Assembly (NCBI GenBank): GCA_030247885.1
Contig: JAPDRO010000001.1
Coordinates: 992,001 to 1,056,000 of the forward strand
Length of the DNA stretch: 64,000 bases
DNA from: Taxawa tesnikishii (nom. ined.)
Lineage: Eukaryota; Ascomycota; Dothideomycetes; Dothideales
Direction of reading: 5' to 3'
The position numbers were made by a program, and so were the translations under genes. Shown here one piece after another: positions 12,827 to 24,342 of this stretch (within the stretch, counting starts at the first letter, position 1; every line of letters begins with the position of its first letter). The notes below the pieces were generated by a model, which made no database searches, was not told the origin of the DNA, and saw only the letters and a program-made list of their open reading frames with translations.

Positions 12827-13919
12827 ATGGCCCACTCTATCACCCAGCCATCAAGCTGCTCTCCGCGTGCTGCTTCTTGCACCATCCCCTCCGTCGAAGC
12901 ATACGACTCACAGTTTGCCTACTCCAACTACACTGAGAGCGTCAACGACGGCAGCCCCTACAGCAGCCCTTTCCAAGAAGTGAACTGGAACCCGACATCT
13001 CTGTCACCATCATCACGCTACTCGAGTCCAACCCGCAGCATCACTCCACAGGCAATTGGGTCGCGCCTACTGTCCGCCTGGTCGGACAACGTCAAGCTCC
13101 CTCCGGCTGTAGCTGCTACCGCCAACACCCTGAAGCGCTCGACCTCGCTTCACGTTCGCGCAAAGACAATCGCCGGTTTCGTACCATCTCTGACACCCAC
13201 CGTCGACGAGGACGAGACTGCACCCAGCAGCCCAGGCAAGCAGTTCCGCAACGCCTTGGGCGACTTCTTCAGTGTCAGCGGTTCCTCTGCTCCCGTCCAG
13301 CTCGGCGTACGCACTGCACTCCATTCAGAAGAGTCAGAAGACGAGGCAGACGACATCATGGAGTACAGACCCGCTCTGACCGCCATACCCGCGCGATCAC
13401 CTCTGCGGCCAACGTACACACCCGAGTCCACGCGCAAGACGGCACCAGAGTTCCCACGCCGCAAATCCTCCCTTTCCGCCCACAACCCCAATCTCGAACG
13501 TCGCAAATCCTCCACTGCATCCCGCTTCTCCTGGTTCTCAAAGCCCACCTACACCACCGCTCCCTCGACACCCAACCCACAAGAACCCGAGGACGAGTTC
13601 GTCAACCTGAACATCACCTCCGCACTCTTCCCCAATGGCTCTGTCGACCCTCTCGACCCAGCCTCCTTCAACAATCTCCTTCTCAACGCCGAGTCTCTGA
13701 TCAAGCGCATGCAGGCTGCCTACAAGGAGAAGTGCGATGCTCTCCGTCACGCGCAGGCGGAACGCGAAGCCGCGGTCGAGGAAGCGGAGGAGAGTGAGAC
13801 CCGGGCAAGACATCTCAAGATGCAGCTCGACGAGATGGCGTGCAAGGCAACGCAGCAAGATCGGGCGATGCAGGCATTGGCAGACGAGTTGGCAGCCGAG
13901 AAGCAGCAACGCCAAAAGC

Positions 13920-13950
<31 letters not shown>

Positions 13951-14296
13951 GATCCGAGTAGTGGGTGGTGGTGGTGAGGAGACGGGGAGGGAGAGCGCTA
14001 GCGACAGCGGGTTCGAGAGCGACTCGGAGAACGGCAGCGAGTGCTGGACACCCGAGTCCATAACCTCTCCCAACCCTCTCTCATACGAGGCTGAGAGGCA
14101 GCGATGGGGCATCAAACCCCTCAAGCCCAGTTCAACCAGGGAGATCTTGCCGCAGGATAGACGAGGAGCTGACGCCAACGCCTGGGGCGTAGTCACGAGC
14201 TTGAGGCTGGAGAACAACAGACTCGAGGGCAGAGTCAGGGAGCTGGAGGGCGCGGTTGAGAGCTGTTTAGATTTGGTGCATCTGATGGGGAACTAG
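12827..14296 (+). CDS. Conserved fungal coiled-coil protein of unknown function
   Basis: Single-exon, 489 residues, start in good context (CACAATGG). The first 260 residues are Ser/Pro-rich and look disordered, with many RRKSS-type basic/Ser sites. Then comes a conserved-looking block (EFVNLNITSALFPNGSVDP, about residue 260) leading into a coiled coil of about 100 residues (LIKRMQAAYKEKCDALRHA onward, heavy in E, R, A, Q). It ends in an 11-Gln tract at about 365-375, then an acidic Ser/Asp patch, and a short second coiled coil near the C-terminus (SLRLENNRLEGRVRELEGAV). I recall the 'alternating E/A coiled coil after SALFP' layout from other Pezizomycotina hypothetical proteins, but know no function. 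No frame break. Nothing ties it to its neighbours. Confidence 0.85.
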
Positions 14297-15706
14297 AACG
14301 CTCAGGGCGGTTGTGAGCGCAAGAGGCGCAGGCTGATTCCGACCTTGTGCCCTTGGGGTGTACATGGTATGGTGTACAAGAAGCGGCTGTAGAAAGGGAA
14401 GGGAAAGCGGAACGCTGGTCGTTCCGGAGTGAAATAATTCAATCTGTATATAGACGACGAAATAATATAATTCTCTCGCACGAGTAAAGCGACTGCGTTC
14501 CTCACAATCTTCTCCCGAAGCCATGAATTGCTGGAGTTTGCTTGACCGGAACCTCTGCTCTTGATCCTTGCACCACTCCTCCATGGATCAGGGAGGTGGT
14601 AGCACCACTACGAACAATATTATCGCAACAAGCAGTTCTCGTTCCCCATAAGCAAGTGTGCCATGGGGCACGGCGCATGCACGAACCCGATGGCCTCGGC
14701 ACACTTCTACATCTTCGTCGTGATCGTGCTTCGTCTAACGGTGAGGTAACACATGAGCGGGAGGCCGCTCCTTGTATACACAGCCTTCCTGTAATTTGAC
14801 AGCTGCAGATGTCGTTGAGCTGCTCCCTCGTGCGCCGGTGCCAATGATCTTTCAGAGGGACATTTCTGTTCATGCAGCGCGCCCAACCCATCGCCAGCAC
14901 GCAGCACAAAGTTCTGCAAGTGTATGAGATGGGTGTGGAGGTTCACGTGCACCCAAGGCACCTGAGACGTGAGACGCGGCGTGAGATCGAGCCTACGCTT
15001 ATCGAACGTGTGGCAGAGGAGCGAGTGTAGGCAAAAGAGGTATGGATTGTTCGAGGAAGAGAAGGGTCAGGTTCATGCGGGTGGTTGTTTGCACTGATGG
15101 ACCGCTCCTCCTTTCAACAATCACCTCCACAAGCAACAATGAAGGGATACCGTAACGGTACACGCGCGCGCCGAGTCCCACAAAACCCTCATATCTTCTC
15201 GGAACCTTATGCGTCCACGCCTCGACAAGTACTTCCGTGCTATTCACGGTACGGCTCTGGCCCGGCTCGGCCCAGGTCTGTCTCTCACGGATGAAACAAC
15301 GGCTCACGCTGTCACGGTATCACCACCTGGGCAACCCGCCATTGCGACCTGTACAACAACTCCTGCTACAATAAGGGGCTGCGGCAAGCAGCATAAGAAC
15401 TAACAGCTTTTGGAGAACCGTACCGACAAGTCTGTCATACGCACATCGGTCTATGAACGATTGAGTTCTCAACAATACGGGCTTCTCACCTGGCCATGGA
15501 TATAAGTGAACCCCTTTCACGACGTTTCCTCAACGCTCACGGTATCAACTGCAGGCTTCCACTGCGGCGTCTTTCCAAGGCTCTTCCCTGCAAAGCATAC
15601 TTGTCACGCGTCGACCGGGCTGGGTCTGCTCCAAATTCGTTGCCGTTACGCCCGCCTCGCACCCTCGCTCATCTGAAGAAGCCAGCTTCCAGCCCGAACG
15701 ACCAGC
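14297..15706. other. Intergenic spacer
   Basis: Between the coiled-coil gene and the F-box gene. No gene, RNA or repeat that I can support; the last 200 bases are pyrimidine-rich leader-like sequence. Confidence 0.55.
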
Positions 15707-16516
15707 ATGGCACCCCACTCGACCGGTTTCCCTAAAACCAGCACAATCCGTCTCGTGCCCAACAACGTCACCGCTAGCATGCCACCAGCACAATCCGCTG
15801 TTCTCTCCACCCCTGAACTCCTGGAGCTAGTCCTTCTCGCCCTTGCTCCTCGAGATTTGCTGCTCGCCACTCGAATCTGCCGTTACTGGAATCACATCAT
15901 CAGGACCTCAGTACGCATTCAGCGCGTCTTGTTCTTCCTGCCCGCTCCCCTTCCCTCTGACCCGGATGAGTCAGAAGCGACGACCCCGCGCATCGAATTC
16001 AACAAACGCAACCTGAACAAATCCGCGACGAAGAACAGAGAGGCGCATCCACCCCTGGTCCTCAAGGGCCCCATGACGCTCCCCAGGACGCTGAACCCCT
16101 TCTTCTTCTCTCATCCTTCCGACCTCGATCCCTTGACCACTTGCTCCGTCCCTGGTTCTTCGCAAACCGTAGGTCATTTCTGGGTGCACGTCCGTTCCCT
16201 CCCCTCCCTTGTCATTCCTTCTTCCTCGACTTACCCGACGCGCGCCGCATCTTCATCTCCTTCCCAACAGCCGTCATGGAAGCGTATGTACCTTACTCAA
16301 CCACCGCTCCAATCCCTCACCCTCGATGGCACGGTCGGGGGCAGGGGGCAGGAGGGGCTGGTGGAGAGCTCAGCCGACAGCGGAGGGCTCAGGATGGGGG
16401 ACTTGGAGAACGGATTGACGGAGATGGTGAAGCGGTGGGAGGGGTCTGAGAGGGCGCTGAGGGGGAACGAGGAGAGGGCAAGCGCGATGGGCGGGTGGAC
16501 GAAGCGACCAAGCTGA
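15707..16516 (+). CDS. F-box domain protein
   Basis: Single-exon protein of 269 residues with an N-terminal F-box at about residues 32-75: LSTPELLELVLLALAPRDLL, then ATRICRYWNHIIRTSVRIQRVLFF. F-box proteins act as substrate adaptors of SCF ubiquitin ligases by binding Skp1. The rest follows the pattern common in Dothideomycete F-box proteins: a variable Pro/Ser region, a PSWKRMYLTQPPLQSLTL core at about residues 200-217, and an amphipathic tail. The substrate cannot be inferred. No frame break seen. Start chosen as the first ATG, with the F-box 30 residues downstream as is usual. Confidence 0.82.
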   Translation: MAPHSTGFPKTSTIRLVPNNVTASMPPAQSAVLSTPELLELVLLALAPRDLLLATRICRYWNHIIRTSVRIQRVLFFLPAPLPSDPDESEATTPRIEFNKRNLNKSATKNREAHPPLVLKGPMTLPRTLNPFFFSHPSDLDPLTTCSVPGSSQTVGHFWVHVRSLPSLVIPSSSTYPTRAASSSPSQQPSWKRMYLTQPPLQSLTLDGTVGGRGQEGLVESSADSGGLRMGDLENGLTEMVKRWEGSERALRGNEERASAMGGWTKRPS

Positions 16517-17668
16517 GTTTGGGGCTGCATCTCGGCAGGAGCGTTGACCAGTGGAGAGTGCTCGCCCCAAGAATAGGAAACACGATGAACTCGAGTTGCG
16601 GTGTCTTGTCGTGAGAGATTTCCGATGGTGCGAACTTGCTAGCCTACGAGTGCATGTCTATGACAGGCCGTTTTCAAGTGAAATATACACAGCCGAAGAT
16701 TTAACCGTGCAAAGGCATAAAGGACAACAGTGTCGGAATCCTTTAGCCTACCTTCAGTGCGAAACCGACAGCCCCCAAAGCAGGCCAAGGACATAAATAT
16801 TGTTATTTGTACTTAGGTAAGGCAGTGCAATACAACGACGAAGCTTGCATCAGCACGGATGTCCTATGGTCAAGCCCAGGTGAGACGGAGAGACAACATG
16901 CATTGCATAATCCGCTGGCCGCCGTTGGTTGATGTTCGATTTCGTAGCCGTATGACCCGGTCATTGCAACCTGCGTTATCAGCTCAATCAGCGAGAAGAC
17001 ATCAATGCTCATGGAAGAATGAAAGATTGAGCTCTTGCAGCCTGGCGTTCTAGACAGCAGAAAGACATCGGAGCGGACGCGTCTTCCTTGTTCGGAGGGG
17101 CGCTTGCCTGCCTGTGGAACCTCCAAAATCTGCTGCGGTATCGGTATTCGGGCAGGCTCTTGGGAGGGGGGAAGAGAGAGAGAGAGAGAGAAAACATTGT
17201 CGCTTGCAACTAACAGGGTGAGATGCCCCCTCAATGCACACAAGCATTGAGGTTTTTTTCTTTGGTTGGCTGCGTCACAGCCTCCCTCCTTCAGCAGCGG
17301 GTCTGGTTCTGAGACGCGTGCGCGTGACGAGGCTAGTGACAACAGTGTCAAGCGCGGAGTGAATGGATGTAAAGCCCCATTTTGGCTAGCTTCGGTAGTA
17401 CATCTAGGTCATGTGACGCGTCGTATGCTTGTTCGGTTGTTCAGTAAAGTCCTGAGGTAGCATGTCGACAGTGCCACGGGAATGGATGCAATGATTGTTA
17501 GTTTGGACATTGAAGAGAGCTCAAGGCGAAGCCCGCTGCTCGCAAGCAGTCGGGTGTTGGTGGGCCGTCAGCGACCAGCATGCACAAACGTCGTTTTCAC
17601 AGACTATATACCCAAGATAAAAACTTTCCGCTCCCAAAGTCGCCGGGAATCCTTAGGATTTCCATCAA
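16517..17668. other. Intergenic spacer before the tRNA gene
   Basis: No coding sequence supported. Contains a short GA microsatellite at 17173-17191. Confidence 0.55.
17173..17191. repeat. GA microsatellite
   Basis: About nine GA units in a spacer. Confidence 0.9.
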
Positions 17669-17779
17669 ACTCCGGTGACGCAGTGGCTAGCGTGTCGTTC
17701 TTATATGGCTTCTTCGGAAGTGATATGACTATCTCCATGAGAGATGCGAAAGTCGAGGGTTCGACCCCCTCTCGGAGTA
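17669..17779 (+). tRNA. tRNA-Ile(UAU) with a 38-nt intron
   Basis: Cloverleaf read by eye. Acceptor stem ACTCCGG (17669-17675) pairs with TCGGAGT (17772-17778), the last pair a G-U, then discriminator A. D arm is ACGC/GCGT with loop AGTGGCTA. T arm is GAGGG/CCCTC with loop TTCGACC (canonical B box). Anticodon stem is TCGTT/TGCGA, with one G-U and a U-U at the base of the loop. The loop reads CTTATA, giving anticodon TAT at 17702-17704. An intron of 38 nt (17706-17743) lies one base 3' of the anticodon, the standard position, leaving a mature length of 73 nt before CCA. The stem-loop TCGT-CTTATA resembles yeast tRNA-Ile(UAU), which is also intron-bearing. Decodes AUA. Confidence 0.85.
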
Positions 17780-18306
17780 GCTGCCCTTTTGCTTTTGAGC
17801 TGCCCACCGGCTTTTTCAGCTGGTGTCTTATCTATTTGTGCAACACCGGTATCTGTTAGGGTGCAGGGATTGGTTTCTGCGTTGTGTCTTTTGCGTTCCA
17901 ATCGGCCAACCTTGTGCTGCTCGCTCTAATCAAGACTGCTTGGTATTCATCGCGTGAGAGTACATTGTGCATGAAATATTCCAATCCGTTAACATCGTGG
18001 TTGAGTGTGTATATAGAGCAACAAACATAAGGGTAGTCGTAAAAATGATCAATGAGATAGTCCTCAGTCCAACACTTCTCCAAAATCACTCGCTAGAACG
18101 CAGATCATTATGCGGTCTCTTCCAACTCACTTTCCTGCATAGTATGGTAATCTCACGAATGCTCGACGGCGAACGACATGCCTCTTACTGGAGGAGCAGT
18201 GCTGCGGGGAACCGTCCGCCCAGTGTCCACAAACCTGCCACAACGGAGTTGCGCAGCGCACAGTCAACTGGAGAGCCAACGGCTCTTTGACGGCATGAAG
18301 GCATGG
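17780..18306. other. Intergenic spacer after the tRNA gene
   Basis: 3' side of the tRNA (T-rich tract CCTTTTGCTTTTG just after it could end Pol III transcription) and 3' flank of the minus-strand gene. Nothing else seen. Confidence 0.5.
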
Positions 18307-19158
18307 TTAATCCCTGAGCTGATCGGGGACACCGTCCGGAAGGCCCGCCGGAAAGCCCATGCCACCATGCATTCCCAGACCCTCTCCACCCCTCGTCCGG
18401 CCACCATAATCACGCATCTCACTTCCTCCCTCTCCAGCTTCCTCCGTATCCGGCGGCGCACGCGGACCGATCATCCAATCCTCCATCGCCAACCAAGAAC
18501 TCCAGCTCTTCTCCGCGCTCTCTAGTTCCTCCTGCCTGACGTTCTGCAAGGGCTTGAGGAACGGCACAGTCTCCTCGGGACTGAGATCGTACTGCTTTTT
18601 GCAGGTGCGCCAGCCGCCGTGCTTGGCTGCGAATAGGTAATTGCGCCGCTCGCAGTCTTGCAGTGGCGTGATACCGGCAGACCAGGCGTCGCCGAAGAAG
18701 CCATGAAGGATGCCGGGCTTGTCGAAGCCTGTGATGACGAGACGCCGTACGTAGGGGACTAGAGAGACGAATACAGGCGCGGTGCTGTGGGAGCGCTGGG
18801 TTGGCGAGGGAGAGGGCCGTTGCCACGAGGGTGTTGAGTGTCCGTGAAAGGAGTAGGAGGAGGATGGGTTCGGGCTGGGTTGCTGGGAGGACTGTGTTGA
18901 AGAGTAGATAGGGCTTTGTAGCCATTGGAATGGCAGACGGATGTTGACTAACGCGCAAAGCGCTTGCGTGCCGGGCTCATGCTGCGCATGGTCGAGGAAG
19001 TACTTCTGGCACGACTGGTATGCGGGATGCCAGTCTAAGATGTCGAAGTTGGGGGATGTTGTCAGTGGCGACGAGGCAGAGGCGTGCGAGGGCTGTTGGT
19101 ATGAATGCGACGAGGACGAGCCGCGGGCTGAGTATGAGGAGCCGTTTGGGAAGGGCAT
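18307..19158 (-). CDS. Conserved fungal protein of the 'Ilp' (putative apoptosis inhibitor) type
   Basis: Single-exon, 283 residues. A Ser-rich start leads to a conserved body: FDILDWHPAYQSCQKYFLDH at about residue 38, then LVNIRLPFQWLQ, VSLVPYVRRLVITGFDKPGI at about 135, LHGFFGDAWSAGITPLQDCERRNYLFAA, then YDLSPEETVPFLKPLQ and a Trp-rich SWSSWLAMEDWMIGPRAP. These blocks match what I remember of the fungal family annotated 'Ilp is an apoptosis inhibitor'. That name is historic and the molecular role is not established, so I give no symbol. The C-terminal 45 residues are Gly-rich. Divergent from the aldo/keto reductase, sharing a 591-base promoter region. An upstream non-coding exon cannot be excluded. 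Confidence 0.8.
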   Translation of the reverse strand: MPFPNGSSYSARGSSSSHSYQQPSHASASSPLTTSPNFDILDWHPAYQSCQKYFLDHAQHEPGTQALCALVNIRLPFQWLQSPIYSSTQSSQQPSPNPSSSYSFHGHSTPSWQRPSPSPTQRSHSTAPVFVSLVPYVRRLVITGFDKPGILHGFFGDAWSAGITPLQDCERRNYLFAAKHGGWRTCKKQYDLSPEETVPFLKPLQNVRQEELESAEKSWSSWLAMEDWMIGPRAPPDTEEAGEGGSEMRDYGGRTRGGEGLGMHGGMGFPAGLPDGVPDQLRD

Positions 19159-19749
19159 GGCGCCACGACTGAGCCGTGTTTAGTGTGTCTCGTTCGAGGG
19201 GTTAAACGGTCCAGAGGAGTTTACAACGCGCACGAAGGCGACAGCAAGGCGATCAGTTATAAAGGGCAGGAGATCAGAGTGATCAGAAAGAGGCGGCGCT
19301 GGGCAGCTCAGCCGCCATGGCAATCTTCATTTGGAAGCTTAAAGGCAGGCAGAGCCGCGCCGCAGCGTGTAGATCAAATGACGACTCGCCTGCATTTCCC
19401 ATTTCCTTCCCCAGTCAAGGCCTGACTTGGTCTGGCCTTCCTCCACCGAGATCGTCGGCCCACTCTCCGGGTACTGGGAGGGCAGTGGGGATCTTGATCT
19501 TGAGCCGCCTTGCGCAATCCACCGCAGAACCTCTGTTTCTCTGCCCACGAGAACACCCGATACTTGTCCGCTCCCTGACGGGTGCTTCGACGAGTCTTTT
19601 GCACCAGCACGGCGACGATATCCTCTGAACCGTTAGTTCAATCTTGACGTCATCATTCGGTTGCTTTGAGTCGTAGCGGAGAGTGAGGTCCATCGTAGAG
19701 ACGTTCAGAAACACCCACCGTTTGCGAATTCTCGTTACACCATATCACC
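19159..19749. other. Shared promoter region of the divergent pair
   Basis: 591 bases between two divergent start codons. A TATAAAG at about 19258 points toward the + strand gene but is about 490 bases from its start. No coding sequence. Confidence 0.5.
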
Positions 19750-20897
19750 ATGTCGCAGCAGTCGTACTCTCTCGCGAGCCGCATCAAGGCATGTCTCCAT
19801 AGCTTCCCGTGCGATGCCGAGACTCACTAAGCGCCGTGTAGCTGAACAATGGCCTCTCAATGCCGCAGATCCATCTCGGTCTATACCTAATGTCCGGCCG
19901 AGAGGCCGACCGTGCAGTAGGATACGCGTTAGAGGCATGTTCACATCAATCATTTGTCAGGAAGTGAACAATGAGACTTATGCTTCGAACTTCCAGGCAG
20001 GTTACCGAGCCTTTGACTCGGCCCAGATGTATGATCCAGGTTGAACATGAACAACGTTTCTGAATATCGACTCTGACTACTCCAATGCAAGGTACCACAA
20101 CGAGAGACAATGTGGCAATGCTATCAGTTCCTTTCTCTCCTCCTCGTCTAATAGGTCGAACGTTTCTCGGGAAGATATACATTACACGACCAAGCTGGCC
20201 TCGAACTCAGACTACGACACTGCACGAAAGAGCATCAAACGCAGTGTGAAAGAATGCGGTCTCGGCTACATCGACCTCTTCCTCTTGCACAGCCCTTACG
20301 GAGGCAAGAGAGCAAGACTGGAAAGTTGGAGGGCAGTCGAAGACGCTGTACTTGAGGGAGAGGTCAAGATCGGCGGTGTGAGCAACTACGGCGTGAAGCA
20401 TGTAAGTGCTGCTACTACACGTTACAGTGGGGGCCTGCTATCTGACTCGTAGACCAGCTGCAAGAGCTCATGGACTCAAAACCTCGCATTATGCCCGCTG
20501 TGAACCAGATCGAGGTCCATCCTTTCAATACCCGGACTGAGATTACAGAGTTCTGCCAGAAGAACAACATCGTAGTCGAGGCGTATGCGCCGCTCGCGAG
20601 AGCTCTCAGGATGAAGCATCCTACAATCGTCGACTTGAGCAAGAAATATGGCTGCACTTCTGGCCAGCTGATGGTTCGGTGGAGCTTGCAGCACGGATTT
20701 GTGCCCTTGCCTAAGAGTGTGCGCAAAGAGCGCATAACCGAGAACGCCGACGTTGGCAAATTTGAGATCGGAGGGGCGGACATGAAGAAATTAGATGGCC
20801 TTGATGAGTACCTTGTCACTGGTGAGTTGCGGGAAGGAGCGTCACCTTGAGTCATTACTGATGCTTTGCAGATTGGGATCCCGTGGATGCCGACTGA
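19750..20897 (+). CDS. Aldo/keto reductase
   Basis: NADPH-dependent oxidoreductase of the AKR fold; the carbonyl substrate is not predictable. Six exons: 19750-19788, 19842-19934, 19997-20028, 20092-20401, 20458-20821, 20872-20897, giving 287 residues (864 coding bases). Landmarks: [15 protein letters not shown] near the start, catalytic Asp and Tyr in FDSAQMY, Lys in YTTKLAS, His in [20 protein letters not shown], and the cofactor-binding [14 protein letters not shown]. It ends DWDPVDAD. Intron 1 has a GC donor (AAG|GCATGT) with a CACTAAG branch; a GT donor there would break the frame. Intron 2 can be read either as a GC-AG intron (19935-19996) or as GT-AG (19939-20000, giving EACYRAF); both keep the frame. 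No frame slip. Confidence 0.88.
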
Positions 20898-22011
20898 GGC
20901 CTGATACGTCGGATCCGCACCTCTGTAGCCATTACGCGTGATATAGAGCCCGGAATCGTGCATTGCTCTTGCATCGCGATGTGTCTCTTCTTGATTCGCA
21001 TAGCGCGCTCTTTCTGCTTGTTTCCATTAACCTTCAGTCGAGGCGCAGAATCAGGTCATGAGGTTCGTCTCCTGAACACTGGCTGGACGGACGCCGCGGG
21101 CTGGAATGTTTCGACAAGCAACAAGACTGCTTCCGGCCCGGCATGGTCATCCAGTTCAGTCATCGTCCGAGAGGTTCAGGAGAACCGTGTTGAGGACACG
21201 CCTTGCTCCCGGCCGCGACGAGTGAGTTCGTGTTGTTCCGGGCGGCGGTTGATGATTGTGGCGAAGTTCTGCAGTTGCTTTGAAAGCAGAGGTCACGACG
21301 GTCAGCAGACTGTGGATGCAGTGTATGGAGGAATGACTGCCGTCTGTTTTTGCCATTGGGACGCGAACAGTGTTCAACGTCCGTTCAATTTCCAGTACCC
21401 CACATTGTAGCGTGCTGTCTGTGCAAAAGCCCCTCCCCTCCTCCGAGGTCGCACATGGACCCTTGAAAAGTTGAGGCGGCGGGCAGATAACCGTCGTCAC
21501 TAGACGGCTGGCCAATGGCATTGCCCGATAAGAAAGAATGACAGACGGATGTTGTACATCAACAAGAAATTGTCTCGTCGCCACCTACGGCCACTGTTTT
21601 GGTGACAGTGAGAAACTCACGAGTGGTGTTTCAACAGAGACACAAGGCGCTAGAGATTTGTACTATGGCCTGCTCGCACCCCATCGCGTCTCGACACCAC
21701 ACCCTGGCGCTGTTCGCCAATTGGGTCTGGAGCTGTAGCGGACAAGATCAATCAAACTATGTCGTGACGCAGACCCTCTAGCTGCTTTTTCGTCCCCAAG
21801 CGGCAACTTGTCGATTGCGGTGACGGAGGTGTTTATCATGCTGTCTCGTCCCTGCCCCTCCAGCGTCCCGTTCTTTCCAATTCATCTCTTGTCTTCCTCG
21901 TACATCTTCCTCATACACTATCATATACCCGTATCTTCTCTTCCTGCATCCGTTGAATCCTGAGGAATTTTAGAACGCCGATTTACATCGTATATACCAC
22001 ATACCGCAACC
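20898..22011. other. Intergenic spacer and GDH promoter
   Basis: 3' flank of the reductase and 5' flank of glutamate dehydrogenase. The last 150 bases are CT-rich with a cluster of TTCCTC/TCTTCC, typical of strongly expressed fungal genes. No coding sequence seen. Confidence 0.55.
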
Positions 22012-23567
<1,556 letters not shown>

Positions 23568-24342
23568 ATTGCTTGATTACAGCGTCTGTCGCATCTTGAT
23601 ACCACCTGAATGCAGGCGCAAAGTTTGCATTCACGAAAGAGCCAGGAAGGATGAGCACGGAGCGAAAATATGTATACAGGCGATAGATAACCCTTTATGA
23701 ATTTATGTCAATACCTCTAATAGCCGTCTCCGCTCTCCGCCTTGTTTCGTTGTATGACCTTATTGGAATGTGTGCTGCTCCACAATCGAGGAGAGACCGC
23801 GTTGCTGAATGCCCGCTTAGAGTAGGCTTAAGAGATCCTGCAGTGCCAAGCCAAGCGAACCATCGTCCAGCGCGGGACGGACGAACGCTGGGACAATAAA
23901 GACCGTTCGGAGGTGATTAGCGGCCTTATCCTCCCAGAATGTCCTTTACAATGGTATTAGAACAGCATGACTTATATGGCCATCCTCCTCTGGACGACTA
24001 AATCGACATATCAGTGTTTGTTTCTGTCGTCCTTCACGCTGTAACGTCCTTCTGCCACACTGCCATCCTTCGACATTCCAATTTCTCCAACGACTCCACT
24101 TTCTTCTGATCTGCAAGGTTACATTCAACCGGCTGCAGACTGCAGTCCCTCGACCCCGTTTCGTTCCTCGCGTCCTGCTTCTCCGAGCATTGTACGCTAC
24201 ACCGCGGCATCCTCGACTTGGGAAGAGGGGTCGAACAGCACACGATGGCACTGGATGACTGCAATAAGATGAGGGGTGCTCGCAATGCTCAAATGCAGGC
24301 CCCTCGTGTGCCTTTTTCTGTTGTCTTACTTGTTTGCCCATT
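23568..24342. other. Intergenic spacer
   Basis: 3' UTR of GDH and upstream region of the GH92 gene. No coding sequence supported; 24040-24200 is T/C-rich. Confidence 0.55.
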
